A stretch of 64,000 nt of DNA from Plectonema cf. radiosum LEGE 06105 (GTDB lineage Bacteria; Cyanobacteriota; Cyanobacteriia; Cyanobacteriales; Nostocaceae), in NCBI RefSeq assembly GCF_015207665.1, contig NZ_JADEWL010000018.1:1-64000 (forward strand), read 5' to 3'. The notes under the pieces were generated by a model. The model was not told the DNA's origin. It worked only from the letters and a program-made list of their open reading frames with translations, and did no database searches. This document shows, one piece after another, positions 28,340-36,556 of this stretch (positions within the stretch are counted from its first letter, which is position 1; each line of letters opens with the position of its first letter). The position numbers and the translations under genes were made by a program.

Positions 28340-28524
28340 GAGGGTGTTTATTAATTCGGCAAAAATCGCGATTTGTCATGCTGTAGCTTGCTTCCCCGGA
28401 GGGGTACGTAGCGATAGCGTGGTGAAGCATCTCTCAATTATGCCGCAAAACCTAGATTGTGAGGCTTCGCCACGCCAAGGCGAACGTTCCTCAGAATGAC
28501 AGAATTTTATTTATAAACACGCTC
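28340..28524. mobile_element. 185-bp MITE-like element with terminal inverted repeats
   Basis: Ends are GAGGGTGTTTATTAAT and, reverse-complemented, GAGCGTGTTTATAAAT (14 of 16 identical). They are flanked by a direct TTA at 28337-28339 and 28525-28527, a typical 3-bp target duplication. No ORF. The inside has imperfect palindromic modules (TAGCTTGC...CCCCGGAGGGG, TACGTAGCGATAGCG). It fits a non-autonomous element mobilised by an IS5-group type transposase. The family assignment is an inference from the TTA duplication. Confidence 0.7.
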
Positions 28525-28539
28525 TTAGATAAAGCCGGA

Positions 28540-28822
28540 GCAATTTAATTGTTCTTTCCTTTAATTGTTAATTTTTTTTTAAAAAAAGTGATTTCAAAAA
28601 AAATTATTTAACTATGGTCGGCGAAAAAATGGTAGGATAATGGAATAGACTTTTTATAATTGGAATATTGACTACCTTAAAAATTTGACTAAGATTACCA
28701 TTATAAAAATATAGCAAAAAAGGCGCATTTTTGGAAGCGGAAAACAAAAATTCTTTTAAAAACGAAAAAACCTGAATTTTCAAATTTTTGTTTCCGTAAC
28801 TAAAGTCAAGCTGAGCCATTCT
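28540..28822. repeat. Direct repeat, copy 2 of the duplicated intergenic segment
   Basis: The partner of 27962-28242. It begins with a copy of the aat 3' end (CAATTTAATTGTTCTTTCC) and runs into the genuine 3' end of the DUF3598 gene. The copies differ by scattered substitutions and 1-2-bp indels in homopolymers. Confidence 0.9.
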
Positions 28823-29577
28823 CCCTTATGGTTATAGCTGCGAATCATTCTTTGACGGAGATTGGGGTTAATTAACCAAGCGACTTCTAAAAACAAAGAT
28901 TCACCTAAGCGGGCTTGAAGGGGAGAAGTAACGGAAGCACCATTATTGAGGAGTAATACTTGTATTTGATTTTGGTCAAAAAAGAGAATAGAGTCTTTGA
29001 CAGTAGCAGTAGAAGTAATAGTGCGATCGCCAAAATTTAAAGTTTGAGTTAATTTTCCCATTTGATCGAGCTGTAAAAGCATTTGAGTAGAATAACTATC
29101 AGGCTTTTGTAAATCGGGATAGATAGTTACAGCTTCACCAATCCATTCTCCCAACAAAGCATCGACGGTTAAAACAGCACTGTGTAAAGGTTGAGTTTGA
29201 GCAAGATGTTCTCGAATTAAAGTAAACTGATCTAACTTGAGATTTTGATCAAACAGCTGTACCAAACGTAAACGATGATTATCGTGAATAAAACCAAATT
29301 CAGCACCAAAAGTAGAAAAGGGTGCTAACTGAATAGAGCCATTGGAAAAAGCACCATTTTGAAAAAACATGATTCCCTTACCCAGGGAACTGTATTCCAA
29401 AACCTTTTCATCTTCTCCAACACGGATAATTTGACGAATAGTTTGATTGTCATTCAAACCTTGCAAAGAAACAATGCTGGGGATATCTTCTAATAATTCA
29501 CCTTGAGAAGATAAACGAGTAAAAGAACCTTCCCATTCACCAAGATTTTTTAACAAAGCATTCCATTGTGAAATCAT
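28780..29577 (-). CDS. DUF3598 family (calycin-like) protein
   Basis: A 265-residue soluble protein of a cyanobacterial/plastid family with a predicted lipocalin-like beta barrel. The start MISQWNALLKNLGEWEGSFTR and the second-half DALLGEWIGEAVTIYPD look like two related half-domains, each beginning with an LGEWxG turn. No catalytic residue is known. Its final 14 codons lie in the duplicated segment 28540-28822. A block of AGTTATC repeats sits immediately upstream of the start, leaving little room for a conventional promoter. Confidence 0.82.
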   Translation of the reverse strand: MISQWNALLKNLGEWEGSFTRLSSQGELLEDIPSIVSLQGLNDNQTIRQIIRVGEDEKVLEYSSLGKGIMFFQNGAFSNGSIQLAPFSTFGAEFGFIHDNHRLRLVQLFDQNLKLDQFTLIREHLAQTQPLHSAVLTVDALLGEWIGEAVTIYPDLQKPDSYSTQMLLQLDQMGKLTQTLNFGDRTITSTATVKDSILFFDQNQIQVLLLNNGASVTSPLQARLGESLFLEVAWLINPNLRQRMIRSYNHKGEWLSLTLVTETKI

Positions 29578-29756
29578 ATCAGTTATCAGTTATCAGTTAT
29601 CAGTTATCAGTTATCAGTTATCAGTTATCAACCAACAACCATCAACTAACCACTATCAACTAACAACCATCAACTAACCACTATCAACTAACCACTATCA
29701 ACTAACCACTATCAACTATCAACTATCAACTATCAACCAACCACCAACAACTAACT
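29576..29756. repeat. Heptanucleotide arrays (ATCAGTT)n and (CAACTAA/CCACTAT)n
   Basis: About seven perfect ATCAGTT units, then a mixed AACTAAC/CACTATC array, filling the whole gap between the ftsX-like gene and the DUF3598 gene. Confidence 0.95.
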
Positions 29757-29758
29757 TT

Positions 29759-30652
29759 TTAAACTCGTCGCAGTGCAAATAAACTACCTATTAATCCTAC
29801 CGTTGCACCGAAACTTAAGAGAATGACTGGTAGTAATAAGATTTGTAAAGAAGTAAGTTGTAAACCGTTAGTAAGAAGTTGAATAAATTCGGGTTGATTG
29901 ATTAGCAATCGATTGAGAAACTGTTGAACAAGACTAATAAAACTCCAAGCTACCGCACCACCAGCGATTCCAAAGGTAATTCCTTGTAAAATAAACGGTA
30001 AGTAAATCCAAGTAGAAGTTGCACCTACAAGCTGCATAATTTCGATTTCTTGTGTTCGAGCCATCAATACAAGACGAATCGTAATACTAGTGACTGCAAC
30101 GGCTGTTAATGTCAAAATCACAGTGATTGTCAGAGTCACCCAATTTAAACCTCTATGTAATTGAGCAATACGTCTGACAGCTTCATCAACATACTGTACC
30201 GTATCGACGGGAGGTAGTTTAGCGAGTTGAGTAGCTAAATCTGGTACTACTTGAGAATTTTTTGCCTTTACCTTAATTTCATCTACCAAAGGATTACCAT
30301 CTAACTGTTGAGTAGCACCTTCAATATCGGATATTCCCATTTCTTGAAGTAATTGCGTCCAAGCTTGTTCTTTGGTGATAGTTTTGATTGTGGCAACTTC
30401 TGGCATTTTAGCAATTAAAGTTTCAATACTATCTGCAGGTATTGCGGGTTCAAGATATACTGATACCTCCAATTGAGACCCAAATTGATTGAGTAGTTTT
30501 TCAACTTGCCAAGAAGTTTGTAAACTAATACCGAATAAAAATAGTAGCACGGCGACAGTACTTATAGCCGCCCAATTCATCCACCCACCCCGATGCAAAC
30601 CTAAAAAAGTTTCTTTGAGTAGGTAATCTAACTTAGTCAGGAATTTCAACAC
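29759..30652 (-). CDS. ftsX: Cell division protein FtsX-like permease
   Basis: A 297-residue, four-helix FtsX. The N-terminal helix is at about 25-47, an extracytoplasmic domain at about 50-160 (LEVSVYLEPAIPADSIETL), and three further helices at about 172-195, 220-245 and 268-292. The conserved cytoplasmic loop ARTQEIEIMQLVGATSTWI, which contacts FtsE, is present. With FtsE it would regulate cell-wall hydrolases at division. No ftsE gene is adjacent. Both flanks are repeat arrays. Confidence 0.88.
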   Translation of the reverse strand: MLKFLTKLDYLLKETFLGLHRGGWMNWAAISTVAVLLFLFGISLQTSWQVEKLLNQFGSQLEVSVYLEPAIPADSIETLIAKMPEVATIKTITKEQAWTQLLQEMGISDIEGATQQLDGNPLVDEIKVKAKNSQVVPDLATQLAKLPPVDTVQYVDEAVRRIAQLHRGLNWVTLTITVILTLTAVAVTSITIRLVLMARTQEIEIMQLVGATSTWIYLPFILQGITFGIAGGAVAWSFISLVQQFLNRLLINQPEFIQLLTNGLQLTSLQILLLPVILLSFGATVGLIGSLFALRRV

Positions 30653-30687
30653 GTTTGAAGGATGTAATAATTTGAATAATTTATTTT

Positions 30688-30742
30688 AATTGGTAATTGG
30701 TAATTGGTAATTGGTAATTGGTAATTGGTAATTGGTAATTGT
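30688..30742. repeat. (TAATTGG)n array
   Basis: Seven to eight near-perfect TAATTGG units upstream of the ftsX-like gene and before the pentapeptide protein. Confidence 0.9.
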
Positions 30743-30858
30743 TGACGTATAACTGTGGTAGGATTCTAAACGACTGACTGTTAGATAAGCGTATCTCGGA
30801 TATAATTTAGCGAAAAAAGTAAAAACACAGTCCCCTCTTGACGTGTAATTGATTAAAA

Positions 30859-32226
30859 ATGGCTCAAGAATACCGTCGTGTAAAACTTAGAGGAAAATCC
30901 TTTAAAGGACAAGATTTAACAGGTGTAGACTTCTCCTATTCCGATATTCGCGGTGCTGACTTCACTAACGCTATTCTCAGAGATGCAAATTTCAGCAATA
31001 CAACAGCAGGTTTACAACGTCGTTGGGCAATTATTATAATTTTATTTTCCTTACTGCTATCGGCGCTGAGTGGATTAATGTCGGCTGTTGGTGGTTCTTT
31101 AGTGGGATTTATTTTAATTGATAGCGCTCGCGAAAATCTTTATGTAGGTGTAGCAAGTTTAATCATCTTATCAGTATTTTTTCTATCAAGCATCCGTCAG
31201 GGACTATTGACAGCTTGCGGTTTTTTAGCGGTAGCCATTGCCTTAGCAGTAGTTACAGCAATAGCTTGGGCGGGCTTTGTAGCCGTTGTCTGGAGTGGAT
31301 TAGCCGCCACTAATCAAGCAATAGAAATTGCCCCAATCGTCGCTGTGGTAGCGACAGGAACAGTAGCCGTCATCGTCACTGCGGTAGGAGCAGTTTTTGT
31401 CACAATTACAGCAGCAATTACGGGGGCGATCGCCGGAATTTTCGCGGTTACTCTTACCGTAATGTTCGCGGGATTAGTTGCTGGTACGGTATCGGTATAT
31501 GCGATGATGGTAAACCCGGTTGCGGGAATAGCAGCTGGTACCGTATCGTTAATTTTGGTAATTCTGTCTGCTTATATCGGTTGTTGCGCCATTTTTGAAG
31601 ATAAAAAGCAGAATTTTGTCCGTAACATTGCCATTTCTCTAATTACGAGGTACGGAACTAGTTTTCGTAATGCCGATTTAACAGATGCTGATTTTACTCA
31701 AGCTAAACTCAAAAGCGCTAATTTCACCAAAGCCAAAGTTAAACGCACCAATTGGTTTGAAATTAAAAAAGTACATTTAGCAGCAGTAAATACGACTTAT
31801 TTAGAAAATATTCAGATGCGCGAGTTAGTTGTCAATAAGAATTTACAAAATAAAATATTTGACGGTTGGAACTTGCGAGGAATAAATTTACAAGGAGCAA
31901 ATCTGAAAGATGCAAGTTTTATTGAAGCGAATCTGAGCGAAACCAACTTACGAAACGCGGATATTTCCAGAGCGAAACTAGTGCGATCGCAATTAGACAA
32001 AGCGGATTTAAGAAATGCCAATTTAACAGGAGCATATGTAGAAGATTGGAGTATAACTGTACAAACTGTGTTATATCCGATTAATTGTGATTATATATTT
32101 TTACGGGTACCGACACCAGAAGATCCGAATCCCCAACGTTTGCCTGGAAATTGGGAAGCAAGTTTTAAAGACGGTGAATTTAATCGGTTAATGAATCCTC
32201 TATTGAAAGTTTCAAATTATGGTTAA
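30859..32226 (+). CDS. Pentapeptide-repeat protein with inserted membrane domain
   Basis: A 455-residue protein. A short pentapeptide block at about 10-50 (GQDLTGVDFSYSDIRGADFTNA) leads into a long Ala/Val/Ile-rich membrane region at about 55-250 with perhaps six helices. Pentapeptide repeats (A-D/N-L/F-x-x) resume at about 268-300 and 330-395, with a short non-repeat end. The beta-helix blocks would lie on the same side and clamp the membrane part. Function unknown. An A(D/N)LxxA pattern is clear, and no enzyme motif is seen. It is upstream of the small unknown gene and the ZorAB-like genes. Confidence 0.85.
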   Translation: MAQEYRRVKLRGKSFKGQDLTGVDFSYSDIRGADFTNAILRDANFSNTTAGLQRRWAIIIILFSLLLSALSGLMSAVGGSLVGFILIDSARENLYVGVASLIILSVFFLSSIRQGLLTACGFLAVAIALAVVTAIAWAGFVAVVWSGLAATNQAIEIAPIVAVVATGTVAVIVTAVGAVFVTITAAITGAIAGIFAVTLTVMFAGLVAGTVSVYAMMVNPVAGIAAGTVSLILVILSAYIGCCAIFEDKKQNFVRNIAISLITRYGTSFRNADLTDADFTQAKLKSANFTKAKVKRTNWFEIKKVHLAAVNTTYLENIQMRELVVNKNLQNKIFDGWNLRGINLQGANLKDASFIEANLSETNLRNADISRAKLVRSQLDKADLRNANLTGAYVEDWSITVQTVLYPINCDYIFLRVPTPEDPNPQRLPGNWEASFKDGEFNRLMNPLLKVSNYG

Positions 32227-32306
32227 GAGGTAATGGGTGATGGGTAATGGGTAATGGGTAATGGGTGATGGGTAATGGGTGATGGGTGATGGGTAATGGG
32301 TAATTA
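32227..32306. repeat. (TAATGGG)n array
   Basis: Ten to eleven TAATGGG/TGATGGG units directly after the pentapeptide gene stop, the same placement as after serS. Confidence 0.9.
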
Positions 32307-32423
32307 AATCCGTGAAATCCTTAAAATCCGTTTAAATCGGTGTTGGGGAATTGAGTGTTGATTTTGATATTTATTCCGAAATCAGTTTTATAGTGATTGT
32401 AGTATTTGACAGTCAACGATAAA

Positions 32424-32484
32424 CAATTACCAATTACCAATTACCAATTACCAATTACCAATTACCAATTACCAATTACCAATT
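32424..32484. repeat. (CAATTAC)n array, opposite orientation
   Basis: About eight CAATTAC units, again inverted relative to the TAATGGG array 120 bp upstream. Confidence 0.9.
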
Positions 32485-32637
32485 TGCTTCCAATATATAT
32501 TAATAGCGATATTACTTATTTTAATAATTGAGCTAAAAGAAAAAAATGCTCGTATTCATAATTTAGAAGCAATATTGAAAAGTGCTTTGAAAAAGCCTAA
32601 TTTGTACATACAAACTTACCAACAAATAGGAGATATT

Positions 32638-32979
32638 ATGTCTGAAGATAACGGAATCACGATTAATCCTCAAGGGGATGCGGTGGGAATTTCGATTGGT
32701 GATGATAATTATCAAGAGGGAGTTTTTGCTAAAACCAGTGGTGATGTTGCAAATGTCGTCAATGAAATAGAAAGTTCGCGAGAAGCAGCTTCACCACGAA
32801 TGAAAGCACTTTTTGCTCAAATTCAAAAGAGTATCGAAAACAATAATGATTTATCCCCCCAAGATAAAAGTTACGCTTTACAGCAATTAAAATCTTTAGA
32901 ATCTACAAGTCAAGCTGATAAAAACCAATTTATGGTAGCAGAATCGGATCAAATCTTGTCTGATGCTTCAATAATGTAG
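32638..32979 (+). CDS. Small acidic protein, unknown
   Basis: A 113-residue soluble protein that I do not recognise. Start at ATG 32638 is supported by an AGGAG ribosome site 5-6 nt upstream. A longer in-frame reading from 32575 has no such site. Residues 1-45 carry GITINPQGDAVGISIGDDNYQEG, a glycine/asparagine-rich part. Residues 45-95 look helical (SPRMKALFAQIQKSIENNNDLSPQDKSYALQQLKSL in outline). It sits between the pentapeptide membrane protein and the convergent ZorB-like gene. It could be an accessory component of either. Confidence 0.65.
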   Translation: MSEDNGITINPQGDAVGISIGDDNYQEGVFAKTSGDVANVVNEIESSREAASPRMKALFAQIQKSIENNNDLSPQDKSYALQQLKSLESTSQADKNQFMVAESDQILSDASIM

Positions 32980-33054
32980 AAATATTTGATAATCCATAAA
33001 AGTATCGCAAATCTGGTTTTTAAAAACTGGATTTGGGGTATAAATTCCATAATC

Positions 33055-33118
33055 AGAAGTCGGGTTTTTACGATTATTGTCTGATATAGCAAATATTTAA
33101 GATAAAAACCCGACTTCT
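33055..33118. repeat. 16-bp perfect inverted repeat AGAAGTCGGGTTTTTA
   Basis: Arms 33055-33070 and 33103-33118 with a 32-nt loop, between two convergent genes. It could terminate both. A related, less perfect pair is at 62620-62672, so it is also a dispersed repeat. Confidence 0.7.
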
Positions 33119-33147
33119 TGCTGAGTAATCCTATATATAAAAATAGA

Positions 33148-33861
33148 TTATTCTGGAGTAGTTTCCTGAGCTAATTGAGTAAACCTAATTTCAATTCTTC
33201 GTCTTTGTTTATCTTCTTTTCTTTGTGGTTTAGCAAAGCCACGATTTTGAGGTAATAGTAATTGCCCTGATGAATATGCTCGAAATGAAACTTGTTTAAA
33301 TCGTCCTGTTTTTTCTTGATTTTGGGCTTTTTGTAGCTCCTTAATTACAGCTAAGGCTCTCATTAATCCTAAATCGGTATTAGAACCAGGACACAAAATA
33401 GAAACGTTTTTGGCTTGAGTAGCGACTGCTTCTAATTCTTTATCTAAGTTACCACGTCTGCCGAATTTTTGATGACAATTAAGAGAACCAACTTCTTGTC
33501 CATCGGTATGACCAATAACTTCGATAATGTCTATTATATTTTGAGCATTATCAAGTTGCTGTTTGATTGCTTGTAAAATTTTACCATCTTTCAGATTATT
33601 TTGAATATCTTTGCTGAGATTACTGGGTAATTCAGCACTACCAGATGCAAATTTGTATTCTTCTGAGGGGAGAACAATAATTTTTTGTTTGCTATTATCT
33701 GACTGTTGTAAACGTTGCTGACGGTTTAAACTAGGAATTTTAGACATACTTAATAACAGTAGTAAAGTCAACACCATAAAAGCATTGGACATTAAATCTG
33801 TAAAGGAAGTCCAAATATTAAATGTATCTGGAGCTAAATTACTTCTAAATCTTCTAGACAT
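33148..33861 (-). CDS. OmpA-domain stator protein, ZorB/MotB-like
   Basis: A 237-residue inner-membrane protein. Start placed at ATG 33861 (MSRRFRSN); a TTG 15 bp upstream is the alternative. A single helix at about 18-42 carries an Asp just inside (SFTDLMSNAFMVLTLLLLL, Asp near 22), the position of the proton-carrying Asp of MotB and ZorB. The OmpA-like peptidoglycan-binding domain spans about 60-230: EVIGHTDG, NTDLGLMRALAVIKEL, SFRAYSSGQLLLP, RRRIEIRF. Two Cys (LNCHQK, ILCPGS) may form a disulfide. It is paired with the MotA/TolQ-type gene 92 bp upstream, so the two form a peptidoglycan-anchored ion-driven motor. Confidence 0.82.
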   Translation of the reverse strand: MSRRFRSNLAPDTFNIWTSFTDLMSNAFMVLTLLLLLSMSKIPSLNRQQRLQQSDNSKQKIIVLPSEEYKFASGSAELPSNLSKDIQNNLKDGKILQAIKQQLDNAQNIIDIIEVIGHTDGQEVGSLNCHQKFGRRGNLDKELEAVATQAKNVSILCPGSNTDLGLMRALAVIKELQKAQNQEKTGRFKQVSFRAYSSGQLLLPQNRGFAKPQRKEDKQRRRIEIRFTQLAQETTPE

Positions 33862-33953
33862 ATAAAAGCTGGTCAAAAGGGAATAGAATAATTTTGTATA
33901 TCTTAACTCTGCTTACTCGGTGTTTTTGGCGGTTTTTTACTCTTAAATACATA

Positions 33954-35210
33954 TTAATTCTGAGCTTTAAAAGCATTAACTATATTTTGTAAATCCTGAT
34001 TAATTTGCTGTAAAATCTGACTATTATTAACAATCTGAATTGATAATTGTTGTAAGTTATAATTGTGTATACTAACTTGTCCTGTATGATTATTTAAAGC
34101 TTCTTTAACTTGAGAAGCATTGATATTAAAAGTTTGAGTTGAAGATAAAAGAGAGTTGCCATTTTCTTCTAATCGTAAAGATACATTCGATAATTCATTC
34201 TGATTACTTTTAATCAAATTTTGTATTCTTGACGAATTATTATTTAAATCGTTAATAAGTGTTTGTAAATTCTCAGTATAACTTGCTAATGCTGTACTAG
34301 CTCCTTCCAAGGATACTGTTGATGTTTTTAAAGTAGAACTAAAATTTGAAAAATCTTGGGTTACTTTTACTAAATTACTTGTTGCATCATTCAATACATG
34401 AGAACTTTTTTTGATAATATTACCAGCATCCTCAGTTTTTGATTGAAATCCTTTAGAACTTGTGAACAAATTTTGAGAAGAAACAGATACCGATTTTTCT
34501 AACTCTTTAATACTTTGCGGTAAATTTAATAAACTTTGAATTAACTCATCAATTTTTTCTTGAATACTCGGTAAATTGAGTAAAATGTGACATTCATTTT
34601 CTAAATAATATTCTAACTGATTGAATAGATTATTTTTGCATAATTCCAAATCGTATCCAGGATAAAATTTTGCAATAATTACACTACTAACTAATGCTGC
34701 TAAACTACTAATAAAGGCAATTGCCATTGAACCAATAATATCTTCTAAAGTTTCGTCTAAAGGTATTTCTCCACCTGTATTACGACTTAAAAGAAATAAA
34801 TTAATCGTGATACCGACAAAAGTACCTAATAAGCCAAATGCTAATAATAAATTGGGTAAGTTGTGATAGTAACGTTGGTTTTTTTCCCAAATTTGTAATT
34901 CTTGATTTTCGCGAAAAATTTTATCTAGTAAAGATAGTTTATTAATTTTATATAGTTGATTTGGAGAAAATTTTCTCAAAGCACTATCTAAATCTGAATT
35001 AAGAGTTTTGATAATGCGATCTAATTTTTGATTATCAAGCATATCTCGTCTCGTTTGTATGCCGTCAAAGCATAACTTAGATATCAAACTGATAAAAATT
35101 ATTACTACTAACCAAGAAAGAATATTAGGAAAAAATATAGATAAAACTAATAACAAAGAACAGATAAAGATAATTAAATAAAACAATAAGTTCTTATTCA
35201 TCTGAAACAT
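33954..35210 (-). CDS. MotA/TolQ/ExbB-type channel protein with long tail, ZorA-like
   Basis: A 418-residue protein. Helices lie at about 8-28 and 32-50. A cytoplasmic stretch is followed by the channel pair NLLLAFGLLGTFVGITINLF (about 120-140) and IIGSMAIAFISSLAALVSSVII (about 160-182), with the GTFVGIT motif of the MotA/ExbB family. From about 195 to the end it is a Ser/Asn/Leu-rich coiled-coil tail of over 200 residues, the feature that separates ZorA from MotA, TolQ and ExbB. ZorAB of the Zorya defence system is a proton-driven motor whose tail passes a signal into the cytoplasm. No ZorC, ZorD or ZorE homolog is adjacent. Confidence 0.8.
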   Translation of the reverse strand: MFQMNKNLLFYLIIFICSLLLVLSIFFPNILSWLVVIIFISLISKLCFDGIQTRRDMLDNQKLDRIIKTLNSDLDSALRKFSPNQLYKINKLSLLDKIFRENQELQIWEKNQRYYHNLPNLLLAFGLLGTFVGITINLFLLSRNTGGEIPLDETLEDIIGSMAIAFISSLAALVSSVIIAKFYPGYDLELCKNNLFNQLEYYLENECHILLNLPSIQEKIDELIQSLLNLPQSIKELEKSVSVSSQNLFTSSKGFQSKTEDAGNIIKKSSHVLNDATSNLVKVTQDFSNFSSTLKTSTVSLEGASTALASYTENLQTLINDLNNNSSRIQNLIKSNQNELSNVSLRLEENGNSLLSSTQTFNINASQVKEALNNHTGQVSIHNYNLQQLSIQIVNNSQILQQINQDLQNIVNAFKAQN

Positions 35211-35380
35211 AAGTTTGTGGCAAAATAGTTAAAATTAATTAAGTAATATATTTAATGTCAAAATATTAACTGTAACAGTAATTATACTAGTATAATAGAA
35301 AAAATTTGGTAAATTATTGATTCTATAAAGTTAAATTAAAAACTTCATATGAATATTGCAATAGTAAACTAGGGATTGTC

Positions 35381-36403
35381 ATGATGAGGGGATTGTCACA
35401 AATAACCCACAGAGGTTATGCAATCATTAAGAAGTTGGGTGAAGGAGGATTTGGAACTACTTACTTGGTAAAGTCAGTAGATAATCAAAATCACTATGCT
35501 CTCAAGCATTTTACTTTTCCTAATAATGATCCAAATAACTACGCTATAGCTCGGAAATTGTTTCTTAGAGAAGTTGATATTCTCAAGAGTTTAAATGGAC
35601 ATTCGCAAATTCCCCAATTTATTGATTACTGGGAAGAAAATCAAGAACATTTCTTAGTAGAGGAGTTTATTGCTGGTGAACTTTTGCAAGAAGAGTTGGA
35701 ACAAGGTAAAAAATCAGAGGAATATATCATTGAATTATTAACAGAAACTTTGACAATTTTGCAGCTTATACATAGTAAGCAAATCATTCACCGCGATATT
35801 AATCCTAGTAATATTATCAGACGTAGTTTGGATAAAAAATTAGTGTTAATTGATTTTGGTGCAGGAGGAATTAAACAAGTTTTAAGAACTAGAATATCTA
35901 CTCAAATACAAACTCCACCGACGAGAATTTATACTTTGGGCTATGCTCCTGTAGAACAAATTCAAGGAAATCCACAATATAACAGCGATATTTACGCATT
36001 GGGGATGACTGCAATTCAAATGTTAACAGATATAGAGCCGCAAGATTTGCAAACAGATATCAACGGAGAAATCCTTTGGTATCATCAAGCAGAAGTGAGC
36101 GATTGGCTAAGAAATATTCTGGATAATATGGTACGTTATGACTATAGAAGTAGGTATAGTTGTGTTGATAGAGTATTGGAAGAATTATCTCAATTTAAAT
36201 CAAATTCTCCTACAAAAATAGTTAGTGTCCCAAATAATTTAAATGCATCTAAAGCAGAGTTAGGAAGCGATAGAATTATTTTAATTTTAGTGTGTTTACT
36301 AGCTCTTTTATCCGCAATTAAAATTTTATCCGCAGCAGGTGTTTTTCCTGGAAGTAAAGATATCAAACCAGAAAGTCAACCTTCTAAACTCTTACAATTT
36401 TAG
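35381..36403 (+). CDS. Membrane-anchored Ser/Thr protein kinase
   Basis: A 340-residue Hanks-type kinase. Residues 10-270 form a full kinase domain: P-loop KLGEGGFGTTYLVKS, Lys in YALKHF, catalytic loop IIHRDINPSNII, metal-binding LIDFGAGG, and TLGYAPVEQIQG. The canonical HRDxKxxN reads HRDINPSN, a variant common in cyanobacterial kinases, where the usual Lys is replaced by Asn. A C-terminal helix at about 297-318 anchors it. A purine-rich ribosome site precedes ATGATG. It is divergent from the ZorA-like gene over 170 bp, suggesting shared control. Confidence 0.88.
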   Translation: MMRGLSQITHRGYAIIKKLGEGGFGTTYLVKSVDNQNHYALKHFTFPNNDPNNYAIARKLFLREVDILKSLNGHSQIPQFIDYWEENQEHFLVEEFIAGELLQEELEQGKKSEEYIIELLTETLTILQLIHSKQIIHRDINPSNIIRRSLDKKLVLIDFGAGGIKQVLRTRISTQIQTPPTRIYTLGYAPVEQIQGNPQYNSDIYALGMTAIQMLTDIEPQDLQTDINGEILWYHQAEVSDWLRNILDNMVRYDYRSRYSCVDRVLEELSQFKSNSPTKIVSVPNNLNASKAELGSDRIILILVCLLALLSAIKILSAAGVFPGSKDIKPESQPSKLLQF

Positions 36404-36420
36404 ATTTTGGATTGAAGGAG

Positions 36421-36540
36421 TTCCCAATTACCAATTACCAATTACCAATTACCAATTACCAATTACCAATTACCAATTACCAATTACCAATTACCAATTA
36501 CCAATTACCAATTACCAATTACCAATAACCAATTACCAAA
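36421..36540. repeat. (CAATTAC)n array
   Basis: About seventeen CAATTAC units between the kinase gene and the convergent histidine kinase gene. Confidence 0.95.
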
Positions 36541-36556
36541 TCATTCGGACATAATA

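Noticed and set aside
36339-36554. 71-codon open frame
   Set aside because: It is repeat-encoded (PITNYQL units) and overlaps the kinase end.
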